Shown here: positions 34,265 to 43,755 of the stretch, one piece after another
Numbering within the stretch: position 1 is the stretch's first letter
Layout: each line of letters begins with the position of its first letter
Assembly (NCBI GenBank): GCA_001899685.1
Contig: MKWG01000027.1
Location: 1 to 64,000, forward strand
Direction of reading: 5' to 3'
DNA: 64,000 nucleotides
Source of the DNA: Sphingobacteriales bacterium 44-15
Lineage (GTDB): Bacteria > Bacteroidota > Bacteroidia > Chitinophagales > Chitinophagaceae
Position numbers and translations under genes: made by a program
Notes under the pieces: model-generated
Database searches by the model: none
What the model saw: only the letters and a program-made list of their open reading frames with translations
Told to the model about the DNA's origin: nothing

Positions 34265-34813
34265 ATGAAACAGACAATCATTTTCATTTTTGCAGCCTTT
34301 ATAGGCTTTACATCCTGCAAAAAGGATGAACCGATTTATCAACTTCAGCCAAAAGCCCAGATCATCCTTAGTAAGAATGCACTGCAGGTGTATGAATACC
34401 ACTTCGACGCCTCAGCCAGCACCGGCAAAATAGTGAAATATTCCTGGCAATTCCGGGTAGCAACCAATTGGTACAATGCTGTTGAATCGGCTGACGCTAT
34501 AACGGTATTTTACAGCACATTCAAAGTTGATGGTTTGAAGCTGATCGTGCAGGACGCTGCCGGTAATACGGCTGAATTTGCGGTTCCGGTTGAATTGGTA
34601 GAAGTCCTGAACGCAACAGGCAGTTACCCTACAAAGGCTATCTATCACAGCCTGAAAAACACAGGAACGGAAAGGGCTTCCATTGTGTACGTGTCGGACG
34701 GCTATATTAGACGGGTTTATGATCTTGAGCCGGATTCCGTAGGGCTTATTAGGGCAATTCCGGGGACTGTGAGGGTTATGGAGGGGGAAGTACAGGGTCA
34801 GCCCTGGGAGTAG
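34265..34813 (+). CDS. Lipoprotein with PKD-like domain
   Basis: 182 aa from the ATG at 34265 (a more upstream in-frame start gives no signal peptide). Lipoprotein signal: hydrophobic core then GFTSC with Cys at 18. After that a PKD-like beta sandwich: FDASASTGKIVKYSWQF is the typical turn. Last gene before attR, read rightward, with its own terminator. Prophage-encoded lipoproteins often act in superinfection exclusion or surface change; this is inference. Confidence 0.75.
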   Translation: MKQTIIFIFAAFIGFTSCKKDEPIYQLQPKAQIILSKNALQVYEYHFDASASTGKIVKYSWQFRVATNWYNAVESADAITVFYSTFKVDGLKLIVQDAAGNTAEFAVPVELVEVLNATGSYPTKAIYHSLKNTGTERASIVYVSDGYIRRVYDLEPDSVGLIRAIPGTVRVMEGEVQGQPWE

Positions 34814-34817
34814 CTGA

Positions 34818-34845
34818 AAGCCCGGCAATTAGCCGGGTTTTTTTG
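34818..34845 (+). terminator. Terminator after the lipoprotein gene
   Basis: CCCGGCAATTAGCCGGG followed by TTTTTTT, identical in stem and loop to 28840-28856. Confidence 0.85.
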
Positions 34846-34963
34846 CCCCAAAAGCCCCTATTTTCATGTCTATTTTCACGCCCTTTCCGGGGCAAATTAG
34901 ATATCCTTCCCCCCCTTCCTTTCCCTTATAAAGGCTTTACTGTTGGTTTCTTTGTGGAATTAT

Positions 34964-34989
34964 CCGGGCAAATTCCGGGCAAATTTTTA
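34964..34989. repeat. Putative right integrase arm-type site
   Basis: Second exact copy of the 26-bp tandem CCGGGCAAATT repeat, 40 bp from the attR core. In the circular form it would lie on the opposite side of the core from the copy at 228-253. Confidence 0.7.
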
Positions 34990-34997
34990 AAATAAAA

Positions 34998-35020
34998 AAG
35001 AGTTACTTTATGTAACTCTT
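34998..35020 (-). terminator. Terminator for tRNA-Arg carried by the prophage
   Basis: AAGAGTTAC/GTAACTCTT stem; on the minus strand followed by TTTTTT. It lies 10 bp beyond the 3' end of the tRNA, inside the prophage, between arm site and att core. It would end tRNA transcription while the prophage is integrated. Confidence 0.75.
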
Positions 35021-35029
35021 TGATTTCCA

Positions 35030-35104
<75 letters not shown>

Positions 35105-35246
35105 AATATTGTTTAATATACTCTTTTCCAACTCCTGATTTGAGATATACTTCTCTGTTCCTCATTATATCCCGGAAACAGGATATTTTTAAGGCTTGCA
35201 AAGATAATTTTTTTTAGTTTGCAGCCAAACAGTAATTATAACTGCA

Positions 35247-35924
35247 ATGGATGTAAAGATAGAAGCAAGCTGGAAGGAAGTATTAAAAGAAGAATTCAGC
35301 AAGCCATACTTTGAGCAGATCGTTTATTTCCTGAAAACGGAACGAATGGCCGGCAAAACAATATATCCTCCGGGACCGCTTATTTTTAATGCATTCGAAC
35401 AAACACCTTTTGATAAGGTAAAAGCGGTGATCATCGGCCAGGATCCGTATCATGGCCCGGGGCAGGCTCACGGGCTGTGCTTTTCTGTACAGGATGGTGT
35501 TCCCCCTCCTCCGTCCTTAGTCAACATTTTTAAAGAAATACAGTCAGACATAGGTATATCAATACCTCCCGGCAAAGGAAATCTTACGCATTGGGCGCAA
35601 CAGGGCGTGCTGTTATTAAATGCTGCGCTTACAGTGAGAGCGAATGAACCTTTCAGCCATTCCAAGATCGGCTGGGCAACATTTACAGATGCCGTAATTC
35701 AAAAAATCTCTGCGCTCAAAACCGGGATAGTTTTTTTGCTTTGGGGGAAATTCGCACAGGAGAAACAGAACCTTATAGATGAAACCAGGCATCATGTGCT
35801 AAAAGCCGCCCACCCCTCTCCTTTTTCGGCCGACAAAGGCTTTTTCGGCTGCAGGCATTTTTCCAAAACCAACCGCCTGCTGCAAGAGGAAGGCAGGGAT
35901 CCTATTGACTGGATGATTTCCTGA
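35247..35924 (+). CDS. ung: Uracil-DNA glycosylase
   Basis: 225 aa, family 1 UDG that removes uracil from DNA in base-excision repair. The water-activating loop GQDPYH (64-69, D66), [10 protein letters not shown] (121-130) and HPSP (189-192) are intact, so the enzyme should be active. Length matches E. coli Ung (229). First chromosomal gene after attR; 42 bp upstream of plsC, so probably cotranscribed. Confidence 0.97.
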   Translation: MDVKIEASWKEVLKEEFSKPYFEQIVYFLKTERMAGKTIYPPGPLIFNAFEQTPFDKVKAVIIGQDPYHGPGQAHGLCFSVQDGVPPPPSLVNIFKEIQSDIGISIPPGKGNLTHWAQQGVLLLNAALTVRANEPFSHSKIGWATFTDAVIQKISALKTGIVFLLWGKFAQEKQNLIDETRHHVLKAAHPSPFSADKGFFGCRHFSKTNRLLQEEGRDPIDWMIS

Positions 35925-35967
35925 CTGTACTTTGGCTATTCCTGCTTATTTTCGATATTGAAATATT

Positions 35968-36714
35968 ATGATCAAAAATATTCTCGGCCGGATCATTGCC
36001 TTTTGGGGAGCAATAATATTTGTAATAACCCTGCTGCTCGTTGTAATTCCTATCTGGCTTACCAACTATATTGAAGAGCCGGGCGGAACAGAAATTTTCC
36101 GCCGTATTTCAAAAGCATGGATGAATTTTTTTCTTTTTTCAATCGGATGCCGGTTGGTGGTTCATGGGAAGGAAAATTTTAAAAGGGGAGAAACCTACAT
36201 TGTAGCAAGTAATCACAACTCGTACATGGATGTACCGCTTACCACTCCTTTCATCCCCGGACCAAACAAAACCATAGCCAAGTCCGAGCTGGCCAAAGTG
36301 CCTTTATTTGGATTGATCTACCAGCGTGGCTCCATACTCGTTGATCGTAAAAGTGAGAAAAGCCGTAGAGAAAGCTATGTAAAAATGAAGGAAGTGCTTG
36401 ACCAGGGATTGCACATGTGTATTTATCCCGAAGGCACCCGCAACACTACCGGCGAGCCCTTAAAATCTTTTCACGATGGCGCTTTCAAGCTCGCTGTTGA
36501 AACTAAAAAAGCCATTATACCTACATTGTTGTTCAACACGAAAAAAGTATTACCGGGCAAGTCTAAGCCTTTTTATCTCTGGCCGGCAAAAATGGAAATA
36601 TATTTTTTGCCACCCGAACCTGTTCAGCCCGGCGATACCGTTGCTTCTTTGAAGGAAAGAGTATTTAATATCATGTATGCATTTGCGCGGGAGCATAGCA
36701 GGAAGGGGAAATAG
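35968..36714 (+). CDS. plsC: 1-acyl-sn-glycerol-3-phosphate acyltransferase
   Basis: 248 aa, inner-membrane acyltransferase of phospholipid synthesis. Motif I is NHNSYMD (82-88, NHx4D type) and motif III is YPEGTRN (153-159). One N-terminal membrane segment (about 10-33). Cotranscription with ung likely. Confidence 0.93.
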   Translation: MIKNILGRIIAFWGAIIFVITLLLVVIPIWLTNYIEEPGGTEIFRRISKAWMNFFLFSIGCRLVVHGKENFKRGETYIVASNHNSYMDVPLTTPFIPGPNKTIAKSELAKVPLFGLIYQRGSILVDRKSEKSRRESYVKMKEVLDQGLHMCIYPEGTRNTTGEPLKSFHDGAFKLAVETKKAIIPTLLFNTKKVLPGKSKPFYLWPAKMEIYFLPPEPVQPGDTVASLKERVFNIMYAFAREHSRKGK

Positions 36715-36725
36715 GCGAGACGTCA

Positions 36726-36772
36726 AACGTGAGAAGTGAAAATTTCACATCTATCGTCTCACCTCTCACGTT
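36726..36772. repeat. Intergenic hairpin of GTGAGA/TCTCAC repeat type
   Basis: AACGTGAGA/TCTCACGTT inverted repeat with an inner GTGAAAATTTCAC. The 25-bp stretch 36745-36769 is identical to 58219-58243. Member of a family of host intergenic repeats also at 48222-48260 and 63352-63420. Confidence 0.75.
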
Positions 36773-36796
36773 TCTTACCACTTATTACTTACCACC

Positions 36797-39616
36797 TTAA
36801 TTACTGAAATTCCTGAAAGTCCTCGTACGATTGATCTTAAGGTCTCTCAGCATGCCTGATTTCGGATAAAGAGAGATATTAAAGGAGGGCCATAAACCAA
36901 ACGGTGTTACATTGATAGCCATCTGCCAGCAGTGCATTTCCCGGGTAATGTACATTGTGAAAGACGGTATTTTTAAATTAGTAACATCTACATAACCGTT
37001 TGCACCCACTTTCCACTTTTCCGTAAGGCTGAAATCACCGTTGAAGTTCATGCTGGAAGTAAGCCTTGTTTTATAAGTATAATCCGACTGTAACTGGTTG
37101 CTGAAGCTTAAAGAATAAGAAATATTTATCGACCAGGGTATATTGAAGTCCACGAACTCAGAAGGATTTTTCTTTATATAGTCCATCTGCTGCTGCATTT
37201 CGTCTGCTGTGAGATTATCATAGTTATCGTATTGGTTTTCCACTTTCTGGTCTTTTTTAGGATCCTTGGCCTTACTTTTAAAGCTGGTGGAAACAGAAAG
37301 ACTTCCATTGGTGATCCGGCCTAAAGAAAACCCTTGTCCCTGCCAGGCATATTTATTGATCCGGTATCCGAGGCTGTCCACTTTGTATGGATCCATCGTT
37401 GCGCTTGCCGTAATATTGATCTTTTCAAAAAGCGTGCTCCTTGCATAAATATTAAAAGTGCTGAGCTTAAAAGAATCCGCCAACAAATTGTAGCTGCCGG
37501 TAAAACCAAAGCCATCTATGATCTTTACTTTTTTAAGACCATCATCTCCTTCTTCACCTGATCGTTCTGAAGTGCTGTCGTTTTTGGGTCTTACTTTCAT
37601 TTCAAGGAAGTTATCGATACCGAAGCCAATGCTTCCCGACCGACCGTATCCGAAGGATCCATAGGTGGTTCGTTCATACTGGGAAAGCATCATATAGTGT
37701 CCCAGCGAATCTACTTTGGTATTCCTGTAATACGACTTGGACAGATCCGGCTTATACCCGATGCTGAACTGTGGTCGCATGGTATGGCGTATCGCCTGTA
37801 TCCTTGCATTTTTATTTTTCATAGTAAGGGTACCAAACATAGAAGTGCTGAAAGAAACAGACATTGATATATCCCTTGCCGTATAGAATCCTTTTTCAGT
37901 GGTGGTGTCAATTTTCCTTTCCGTGTCATTCCAGTTGCGTATTATTTTTTGGGAATACCAGCGCTCCTGGTAGCTGAACCCCGGGGAGATCTGGAGGGGA
38001 CCTAACTGAGGCAGCGCTAATGATATGGGTATATTGTGCTGGGCGCCCCATTGAAAAGTATCTACCAGTTGCTGCCAGCTAAAGGCTGTATCATAAAAAC
38101 TTGCCTGCCCCCTTGTACTTCCCGTATAACCTATGCCAAGCTTTTGGTACCACTTTCCTGAACCTGCCATTTCCTTGGGCTGCAACGGGTAAAGGGTTGT
38201 CACGTTAAAGTTGATGTCAGGAAGGTTAAGGTTCACTATTTTGGTTTGGGTGTTCTGGGAATGGTTCATGTTTACCGAAAGATTATAAGGCTTCCCTATC
38301 CAGGATTTCTGGTAAGAAATGGAAGAGCTCAACTGGTTGGTAAAGCTCAGCGGCTGGCTGTAAGTTCCTCCCGCACCATTGCTTTGATCAATAATTGCAT
38401 TGGTGGCATTATAGCGGGTATACGAGCTGGACCCGGCCTGGACATTTGCAGAAAAGCTTACACCCGGTCTCGCCTTACTGTCTGTACGGTGGCTCCAGGT
38501 AAGAAAAAATGTCTTGTTTTTCCTGTAATCTTCGTCACCTTTAAATCCAAAATGAGTATTCTGGTAGCTGAAATTTAATGACCCGTTATACTTATACCGC
38601 ACCCTGTAGGTGGGTGTAAGGTTGAGCCGCCAGCTACCATAGGAATAAATATCGAATTTAGTCGTGACGTCAAAGTTATCACTGATAACCTTATAATATC
38701 CCAGCCCTTCAAGCCCCAGCCCGTAATCCTGTGTAACCGTTAATTGCGGTGGTAATATCCCCGACTGTCTCCCGTGCTTCATGGGGAACATACCGAAAGG
38801 AAGGATTATCGGCAGGACAGGGACGCCTTCGAACTCAACACCTACCGGGCCGGTAACGGCAACCTTTTGGCTTATATATTTTATTCTCTTTGCGCGAAAA
38901 GCAAAATGAGGGGTATCATAGTTACAGGTAGTAAAACGACCTCTCAATGCGTATATGGTTTGTGCATCCACTTTTTTTACTGCTTCTGCATAATTGTACA
39001 ATTCTCCCTGCTGGAAATAGCTGCTGTGCGAAAGTCCCTTTTGCGATTTGAAATTAAATTCGAGGCTGTCGCTCACCGTGGTAATATCCCCCTGCACAAG
39101 TTTTGCCTGTCCCAGCACCTTCCCCGCAGTATCAAGCTTCATTTTCGCGTTAACGATATTGGTTTGCTGATCAAAAGACAGCTCCGGGGCAGCAAGGTTG
39201 ACATCTTTATACTTTACATCAGTTTCGCCATAGAGGTAGAGCTTTTTTGCCGCCACATCCAGCACCATAGAGTCGAGCGCCTTATAATTTACGGGAGCAT
39301 CAATGGAATCCTTTGATATCTTAATATCGAAAGTATCTGTTTTAACACGCTTTTCTGAACTGTCGGCATGCAACATTCCGGTGCTGTCGTTCGTTACCAG
39401 GCTGTCGGATATTTTGAAAGCAGAATCGGCTGAAGCATGTGCCGGTATTGTATCTTTGACGGGAAGCGTGGTATCCGCAGGCGCTGTTAAAGTATTGTAA
39501 AAAGGAAATTGCCTGTTACTTTTTGCCCATACATTATACGTTATTGCAATGGTAAGCAGTAGTAAGGTGAAAGTAAATATATAATTTCGCTTAAATTTGC
39601 GACATTTATTTTTCAT
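36797..39616 (-). CDS. LptD-like outer-membrane assembly protein
   Basis: 939 aa from the ATG at 39616. N-terminal signal anchor, an OstA/LptA-like beta-jellyroll region (about 100-260, LYGETDVKYKDVNLAAPEL) and a large C-terminal beta barrel with alternating aromatic strands to the end (RTFRNFSN). LptD inserts LPS at the outer membrane. This is the Bacteroidetes-type, longer than E. coli LptD (784). Divergent from the amidase and beside two related OstA/MCE genes. Confidence 0.85.
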   Translation of the reverse strand: MKNKCRKFKRNYIFTFTLLLLTIAITYNVWAKSNRQFPFYNTLTAPADTTLPVKDTIPAHASADSAFKISDSLVTNDSTGMLHADSSEKRVKTDTFDIKISKDSIDAPVNYKALDSMVLDVAAKKLYLYGETDVKYKDVNLAAPELSFDQQTNIVNAKMKLDTAGKVLGQAKLVQGDITTVSDSLEFNFKSQKGLSHSSYFQQGELYNYAEAVKKVDAQTIYALRGRFTTCNYDTPHFAFRAKRIKYISQKVAVTGPVGVEFEGVPVLPIILPFGMFPMKHGRQSGILPPQLTVTQDYGLGLEGLGYYKVISDNFDVTTKFDIYSYGSWRLNLTPTYRVRYKYNGSLNFSYQNTHFGFKGDEDYRKNKTFFLTWSHRTDSKARPGVSFSANVQAGSSSYTRYNATNAIIDQSNGAGGTYSQPLSFTNQLSSSISYQKSWIGKPYNLSVNMNHSQNTQTKIVNLNLPDINFNVTTLYPLQPKEMAGSGKWYQKLGIGYTGSTRGQASFYDTAFSWQQLVDTFQWGAQHNIPISLALPQLGPLQISPGFSYQERWYSQKIIRNWNDTERKIDTTTEKGFYTARDISMSVSFSTSMFGTLTMKNKNARIQAIRHTMRPQFSIGYKPDLSKSYYRNTKVDSLGHYMMLSQYERTTYGSFGYGRSGSIGFGIDNFLEMKVRPKNDSTSERSGEEGDDGLKKVKIIDGFGFTGSYNLLADSFKLSTFNIYARSTLFEKINITASATMDPYKVDSLGYRINKYAWQGQGFSLGRITNGSLSVSTSFKSKAKDPKKDQKVENQYDNYDNLTADEMQQQMDYIKKNPSEFVDFNIPWSINISYSLSFSNQLQSDYTYKTRLTSSMNFNGDFSLTEKWKVGANGYVDVTNLKIPSFTMYITREMHCWQMAINVTPFGLWPSFNISLYPKSGMLRDLKINRTRTFRNFSN

Positions 39617-39710
39617 ACATACAACAGGCGGCAAAAATAGCCATATTAGCCGTAAGAAAACGTGAAGATTGAAGTAGAATTACAAACCCTGATTAAATTT
39701 TAACAACGAA

Positions 39711-40625
39711 ATGCAGAGGAGAAACTCAAGGTCCTTTTTTTTCATCGCAATATTTTTTCTTTTAGCGCTTGTTGCCACAGCACAGAATAAAGGCCGTATC
39801 AATACCATTATTGTAGATGCCGGGCATGGAGGAACAGATCAGGGCGCAAAGGGATCTTATTCGACAGAAGCCCAGATCACCCTGCAACTGGCTATGAAGG
39901 TAGCGGCTCTTTTGGAAAGAGAATTGCCTGATACCAAAATCCTCCAGGACCGTACTACGGACGTATTTCATGATGTAAGGCAGAAAGCAGATTTTGCCAA
40001 CCAGAACAAAGGCGACCTTTTTGTATGTATACACGTGAATGCAGCGCCTCCTATCCGGCATTCAGAGATTACGGGATACAGAACCCGCACTTATTATACC
40101 GGCAAGGGCAAAAACCGTAAGAAACATACCAAAAGAGAACCTGTATATAAGATCTGGCATACTCCCAATCCCCGCCAGGGCACAGGCACTTATGTATGGG
40201 CAGCCGACAGGGACGCTAAAAAAGCCGATGCATTAAGCGAGCGTTTTGAATCGGAAAACGAAATTACGGATGCTCCGGATCCTTCTACTCCCGAAGGACA
40301 AATCGCAAGCCGCTTATGGGTACAGAAATATTTTAAAAACAGTGTGCGGCTCGCATCCATGATCCAGGACGAGTTTGTAAAAATAGGGCGAAAGGATGAC
40401 GGGGTATTGCAGCGTAATGAAAAAGGTATATGGGTATTGCAGGCCACCAACATGCCAGCCGTGCTGATCGAAACGGGCTTTATCACTAATAAGGACGAAG
40501 AAGATTATCTTAACAGTGATAAAGGACAGGAGGAAATGTCGCAGGCAATAGCCACCGCTGTGATAAAATTCAAGAATATGATAGATGCTTCCCGCGGCGG
40601 CAATCTTCCCGACTCTGCAAAATAA
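39711..40625 (+). CDS. N-acetylmuramoyl-L-alanine amidase
   Basis: 304 aa, Amidase_3 family, zinc enzyme that splits septal peptidoglycan. Signal peptide 1-24; zinc ligands H39 (DAGHGG), E53 (STEAQ) and H108 (CIHVN); the catalytic Glu is in LIETGF (about 256). An insertion at 118-160 (Arg/Lys-rich) is typical of Bacteroidetes homologues. The AmiC-type cell separation role is probable. It is chromosomal and not a phage lysin. Confidence 0.92.
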   Translation: MQRRNSRSFFFIAIFFLLALVATAQNKGRINTIIVDAGHGGTDQGAKGSYSTEAQITLQLAMKVAALLERELPDTKILQDRTTDVFHDVRQKADFANQNKGDLFVCIHVNAAPPIRHSEITGYRTRTYYTGKGKNRKKHTKREPVYKIWHTPNPRQGTGTYVWAADRDAKKADALSERFESENEITDAPDPSTPEGQIASRLWVQKYFKNSVRLASMIQDEFVKIGRKDDGVLQRNEKGIWVLQATNMPAVLIETGFITNKDEEDYLNSDKGQEEMSQAIATAVIKFKNMIDASRGGNLPDSAK

Positions 40626-40771
40626 TGTTTCTCCCTGATCGCCTCAGGTCCGGGCAAATTTATACATAAGCGACTTTCGACGGGATGCTTGCGCTTTCAC
40701 TTAATATCCTATTTTTGCGGGGAAAGTATTGATTCTGAATAATAAGTGAAAATTCAAATCGTTCATCAAGG

Positions 40772-41776
40772 ATGAAAATATCAAATGAAACCAAAATAGG
40801 GGCATTAACTGCAATCGCAATAACGCTTTTGATCCTCGGTTTTAATTACCTGAAAGGGAAATCATTGTTCGAAAAGAATTTCTTTGTTTATACCGTTTTT
40901 AAGTCGGTAGAAGGCTTATCGGTTTCCAATCCGGTTATGATCAACGGGCTGCAGGTGGGTAAGGTATATAAGATGGAAGAAAAAGACAATAATCTGAGTG
41001 GTATAGTGGTGACCTTAAACCTTACCAAAGATGTGAATATCCCGAAGAACTCTTTTGCTTCTATTTCCGGCAGCCTTTTAGGCACCACCACACTGGATAT
41101 TAAATTAGGCACAGGCACTACTTACCTTCAGCGTGGAGATACCATCGCAACCAATGCCTCACTTGGACTGCTGGATGAAGTGACGGGCCGCATTGACCCT
41201 GCTTTGTATAAGGTAAATAAAGCATTGCAATCTCTTGATTCAGTATTAAAACTTATTGGTGCTATATTCGACTCCCGAACGCAACATAATTTTCAGACCA
41301 TATTTGCAAATCTTGCAGTATCCACTGCCAGCCTGAATGGCTTGCTGGATAATCAAAAAGGAGCGCTTGCTCAAACGCTTGCCAATGCGAGTGCCTTTAC
41401 AGGGAATCTCAAGACAAATAATGATACCATCTCACAAATATTTTCCAACCTGAAAACGACGAGCGATAAACTGGCCAACCTGCAGCTCCAGGAAACTTTA
41501 ACAAAATTGCAGGCAGCAGTTGGTCAGCTCAATACTACCTTGGAGAAGGTCAACAATAACAACGGTACGCTCGGTATGCTCATGAATGATAAAAAGCTGT
41601 ACAATAACCTTAATTCAGCGTCTAACAGCCTGAACATATTACTGCAGGATTTCAGGGTTCACCCACGCAGGTATACCGGTGGCCTGGTATTTGGCAAAAA
41701 GGATAAATCCGCCCCCTTAATGACTCCTTTACCCGATTCACTTACAACGTTGCCCGGCTCAGATAAACAACGGTGA
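40772..41776 (+). CDS. MlaD/MCE-family lipid transport protein
   Basis: 334 aa. One N-terminal membrane segment (about 9-25), MCE domain 35-115 (GLSVSNPVMINGLQVGKV, then SISGSLLGTTTLDIKLG), then a helical tail. Binds and moves lipids across the periplasm. Its stop overlaps the OstA-like start by one base. Confidence 0.9.
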   Translation: MKISNETKIGALTAIAITLLILGFNYLKGKSLFEKNFFVYTVFKSVEGLSVSNPVMINGLQVGKVYKMEEKDNNLSGIVVTLNLTKDVNIPKNSFASISGSLLGTTTLDIKLGTGTTYLQRGDTIATNASLGLLDEVTGRIDPALYKVNKALQSLDSVLKLIGAIFDSRTQHNFQTIFANLAVSTASLNGLLDNQKGALAQTLANASAFTGNLKTNNDTISQIFSNLKTTSDKLANLQLQETLTKLQAAVGQLNTTLEKVNNNNGTLGMLMNDKKLYNNLNSASNSLNILLQDFRVHPRRYTGGLVFGKKDKSAPLMTPLPDSLTTLPGSDKQR

Positions 41777-43755
41777 TGAATACACTAAAGAGGATTACTT
41801 TTACTGTTCTGTTTTTAGCGGTTACTTTGATTGTTTTTGCCCAACAGAAACCTGCTTCCCCATCCTCTTCCGATACAGCCGCCCCTGCACGGTCAGACAG
41901 CACCAGGAAAATAAACCTGGTCAGATCGGATCTGCTCCGTTTTGAAAATAAAGATTCTGTTCAACTCCAGATTTTAGTAGGTAATGCTATACTCAGGCAG
42001 GGAAAAACGCTTTTTTATGGCGACAGCATTGTGATGAATCAGCAAAAAAATACTATTGAGGTGTTTGGCAATATCCATATCAATGATGCAGACAGTGTGA
42101 ATGTATATTCCCAGTACCTCATATATCATGGTAATGAGCGGGTGGCAAACCTGAAAAAGGCAGTAAAGCTGTCTGACGGAAAGGCTACCTTGACCACGGA
42201 ATCGCTCGAATACGATCTTAATTCAAAAACAGGCACTTACCTGAATGGCGGCAAGATCGTTAACGGCTCGTCTGTGCTTACCAGTAAGGAAGGCTATTAC
42301 TATGCTGAGACAAAGGATGCTTACTTTAAAAAGAATGTTCGTCTTGTTGATCCCGAATATACCATGGCAACAGATACGCTTTTGTATAATGTGGATGCAC
42401 AGCTTGCTACCTTTGTTGCTCCCACCACCATCAATGACGGTAAATCCATAATTCATACCTCCGACGGCTACTATAATATGCAAAACGGAACGGCTAATTT
42501 CGGAAAGCGGCCGGTCATCCAGGACAGCACACAGTTCATAACAGCAGATCATATAAACTTCAACAAGGCTACAGGAGAAGGTTTTGCAGAAGGAAACTTT
42601 GTATACCGTGATACCGCCCAGGGCGTAATGGTGCTGGCGGAAAAAAGTTTTTTTAACCGCGATAAAAATACTTTTCTTGCTACCGAAAAACCACTGATGA
42701 TCATAAAGCAGGAAGCTGATTCCCTGTTTATAACAGCCGATACGCTATATTCAGGCATTGCGTATGATACTGTATATGTAAGAGACAGCACCGAAGAACT
42801 TCATGCACAACAAACAGGAGCTGAAATCCGCACGGATTCACTCATTACGGCAATACCTAAAGCTGAACGTTCTGAACCTCCCGGTTTACTTCCTCCTGCC
42901 GATATTAAAAAAGCGGGGAAACCTGCCCGGAGAAAAATGAACAGGGCTGAACCTGAGCCGCCGGGACAGGAAGATATCGTAAAGGCGCCCGCCCTCACTC
43001 CCATACCATTGCCACAGCAAACTGATACCAGTCTTCAACGGACAGTCCAGGCAGAAGACAGCACAGGAAACCTGCAGGATTCCCTGCAAAAGACAGTACA
43101 ACAAGCCACTCTCAAAGATTCAGCAGCAAAGGATATAGTGGCGGCGGATAAAGTGGAAAAAATTGCCCCGCGTGAGATAGACAGGATAGATAGCGTACGC
43201 TTTTTTAAAGGATTTCATCATGTAAAAATGTTTGCCGATTCTATGCAGGCTGTATGCGATAGTATGATGTTTTCTGCCAGGGATTCCATTTTCCGGTTAT
43301 TCAATGACCCGGTGGTCTGGTCAAAAGAAAGCCAGATATCGGGAGATACGATCCACCTGTATACAAAAAATAAGAAGCCGCAACGGGTGGAAGTATGGGA
43401 AAATGCATTCAGCATAAGTAAAAGCAATGATGAGCTTTTTAATCAACTGAAAGGAAATACTATTAATGGTTATTTTCAGGACGGGGAAATTGAGCATATT
43501 ACTGCCAAAGGAAGCGCCGAAAGCTTATACTACCTGCAGGACGATGACAGCGCCTATACCGGCGCTAACTATGCGAAGGCCGATTTAATCAACTTGTATT
43601 TGGTAAAAAAAGAATTGAACAAAATTACATGGGTGCACCAGGTGGAGGGCGGCTTCTATCCTATCAGGCAGGTGCCGGAAGAGCATCAGCGCTTCCGTAA
43701 TTTTAAATGGCAGGAAGAAAGAAGGCCTAAGTCGAAGGAGGATCTGTTTCAGTAA
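41776..43755 (+). CDS. OstA-like LPS transport protein
   Basis: 659 aa from the ATG at 41776 (an adjacent GTG also possible). Signal peptide, then two OstA-type repeats (about 50-300, LQILVGNAILRQGKTLFYG and later segments), a low-complexity Pro/Lys/Asp-rich linker (about 350-460), and a second OstA-like end. Part of a Lpt-type periplasmic bridge. Its 3' end overlaps the convergent GT4 gene by 29 bp. Confidence 0.82.
   Translation: MNTLKRITFTVLFLAVTLIVFAQQKPASPSSSDTAAPARSDSTRKINLVRSDLLRFENKDSVQLQILVGNAILRQGKTLFYGDSIVMNQQKNTIEVFGNIHINDADSVNVYSQYLIYHGNERVANLKKAVKLSDGKATLTTESLEYDLNSKTGTYLNGGKIVNGSSVLTSKEGYYYAETKDAYFKKNVRLVDPEYTMATDTLLYNVDAQLATFVAPTTINDGKSIIHTSDGYYNMQNGTANFGKRPVIQDSTQFITADHINFNKATGEGFAEGNFVYRDTAQGVMVLAEKSFFNRDKNTFLATEKPLMIIKQEADSLFITADTLYSGIAYDTVYVRDSTEELHAQQTGAEIRTDSLITAIPKAERSEPPGLLPPADIKKAGKPARRKMNRAEPEPPGQEDIVKAPALTPIPLPQQTDTSLQRTVQAEDSTGNLQDSLQKTVQQATLKDSAAKDIVAADKVEKIAPREIDRIDSVRFFKGFHHVKMFADSMQAVCDSMMFSARDSIFRLFNDPVVWSKESQISGDTIHLYTKNKKPQRVEVWENAFSISKSNDELFNQLKGNTINGYFQDGEIEHITAKGSAESLYYLQDDDSAYTGANYAKADLINLYLVKKELNKITWVHQVEGGFYPIRQVPEEHQRFRNFKWQEERRPKSKEDLFQ

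Noticed and set aside
38774-39500. Plus-strand ORFs of 180 and 65 aa inside the LptD-like gene
   Set aside because: They are antisense shadows of a long, well supported beta-barrel gene.
39711-40625. Amidase as a phage endolysin
   Set aside because: It is outside the att sites, has a signal peptide and belongs to a chromosomal envelope cluster.
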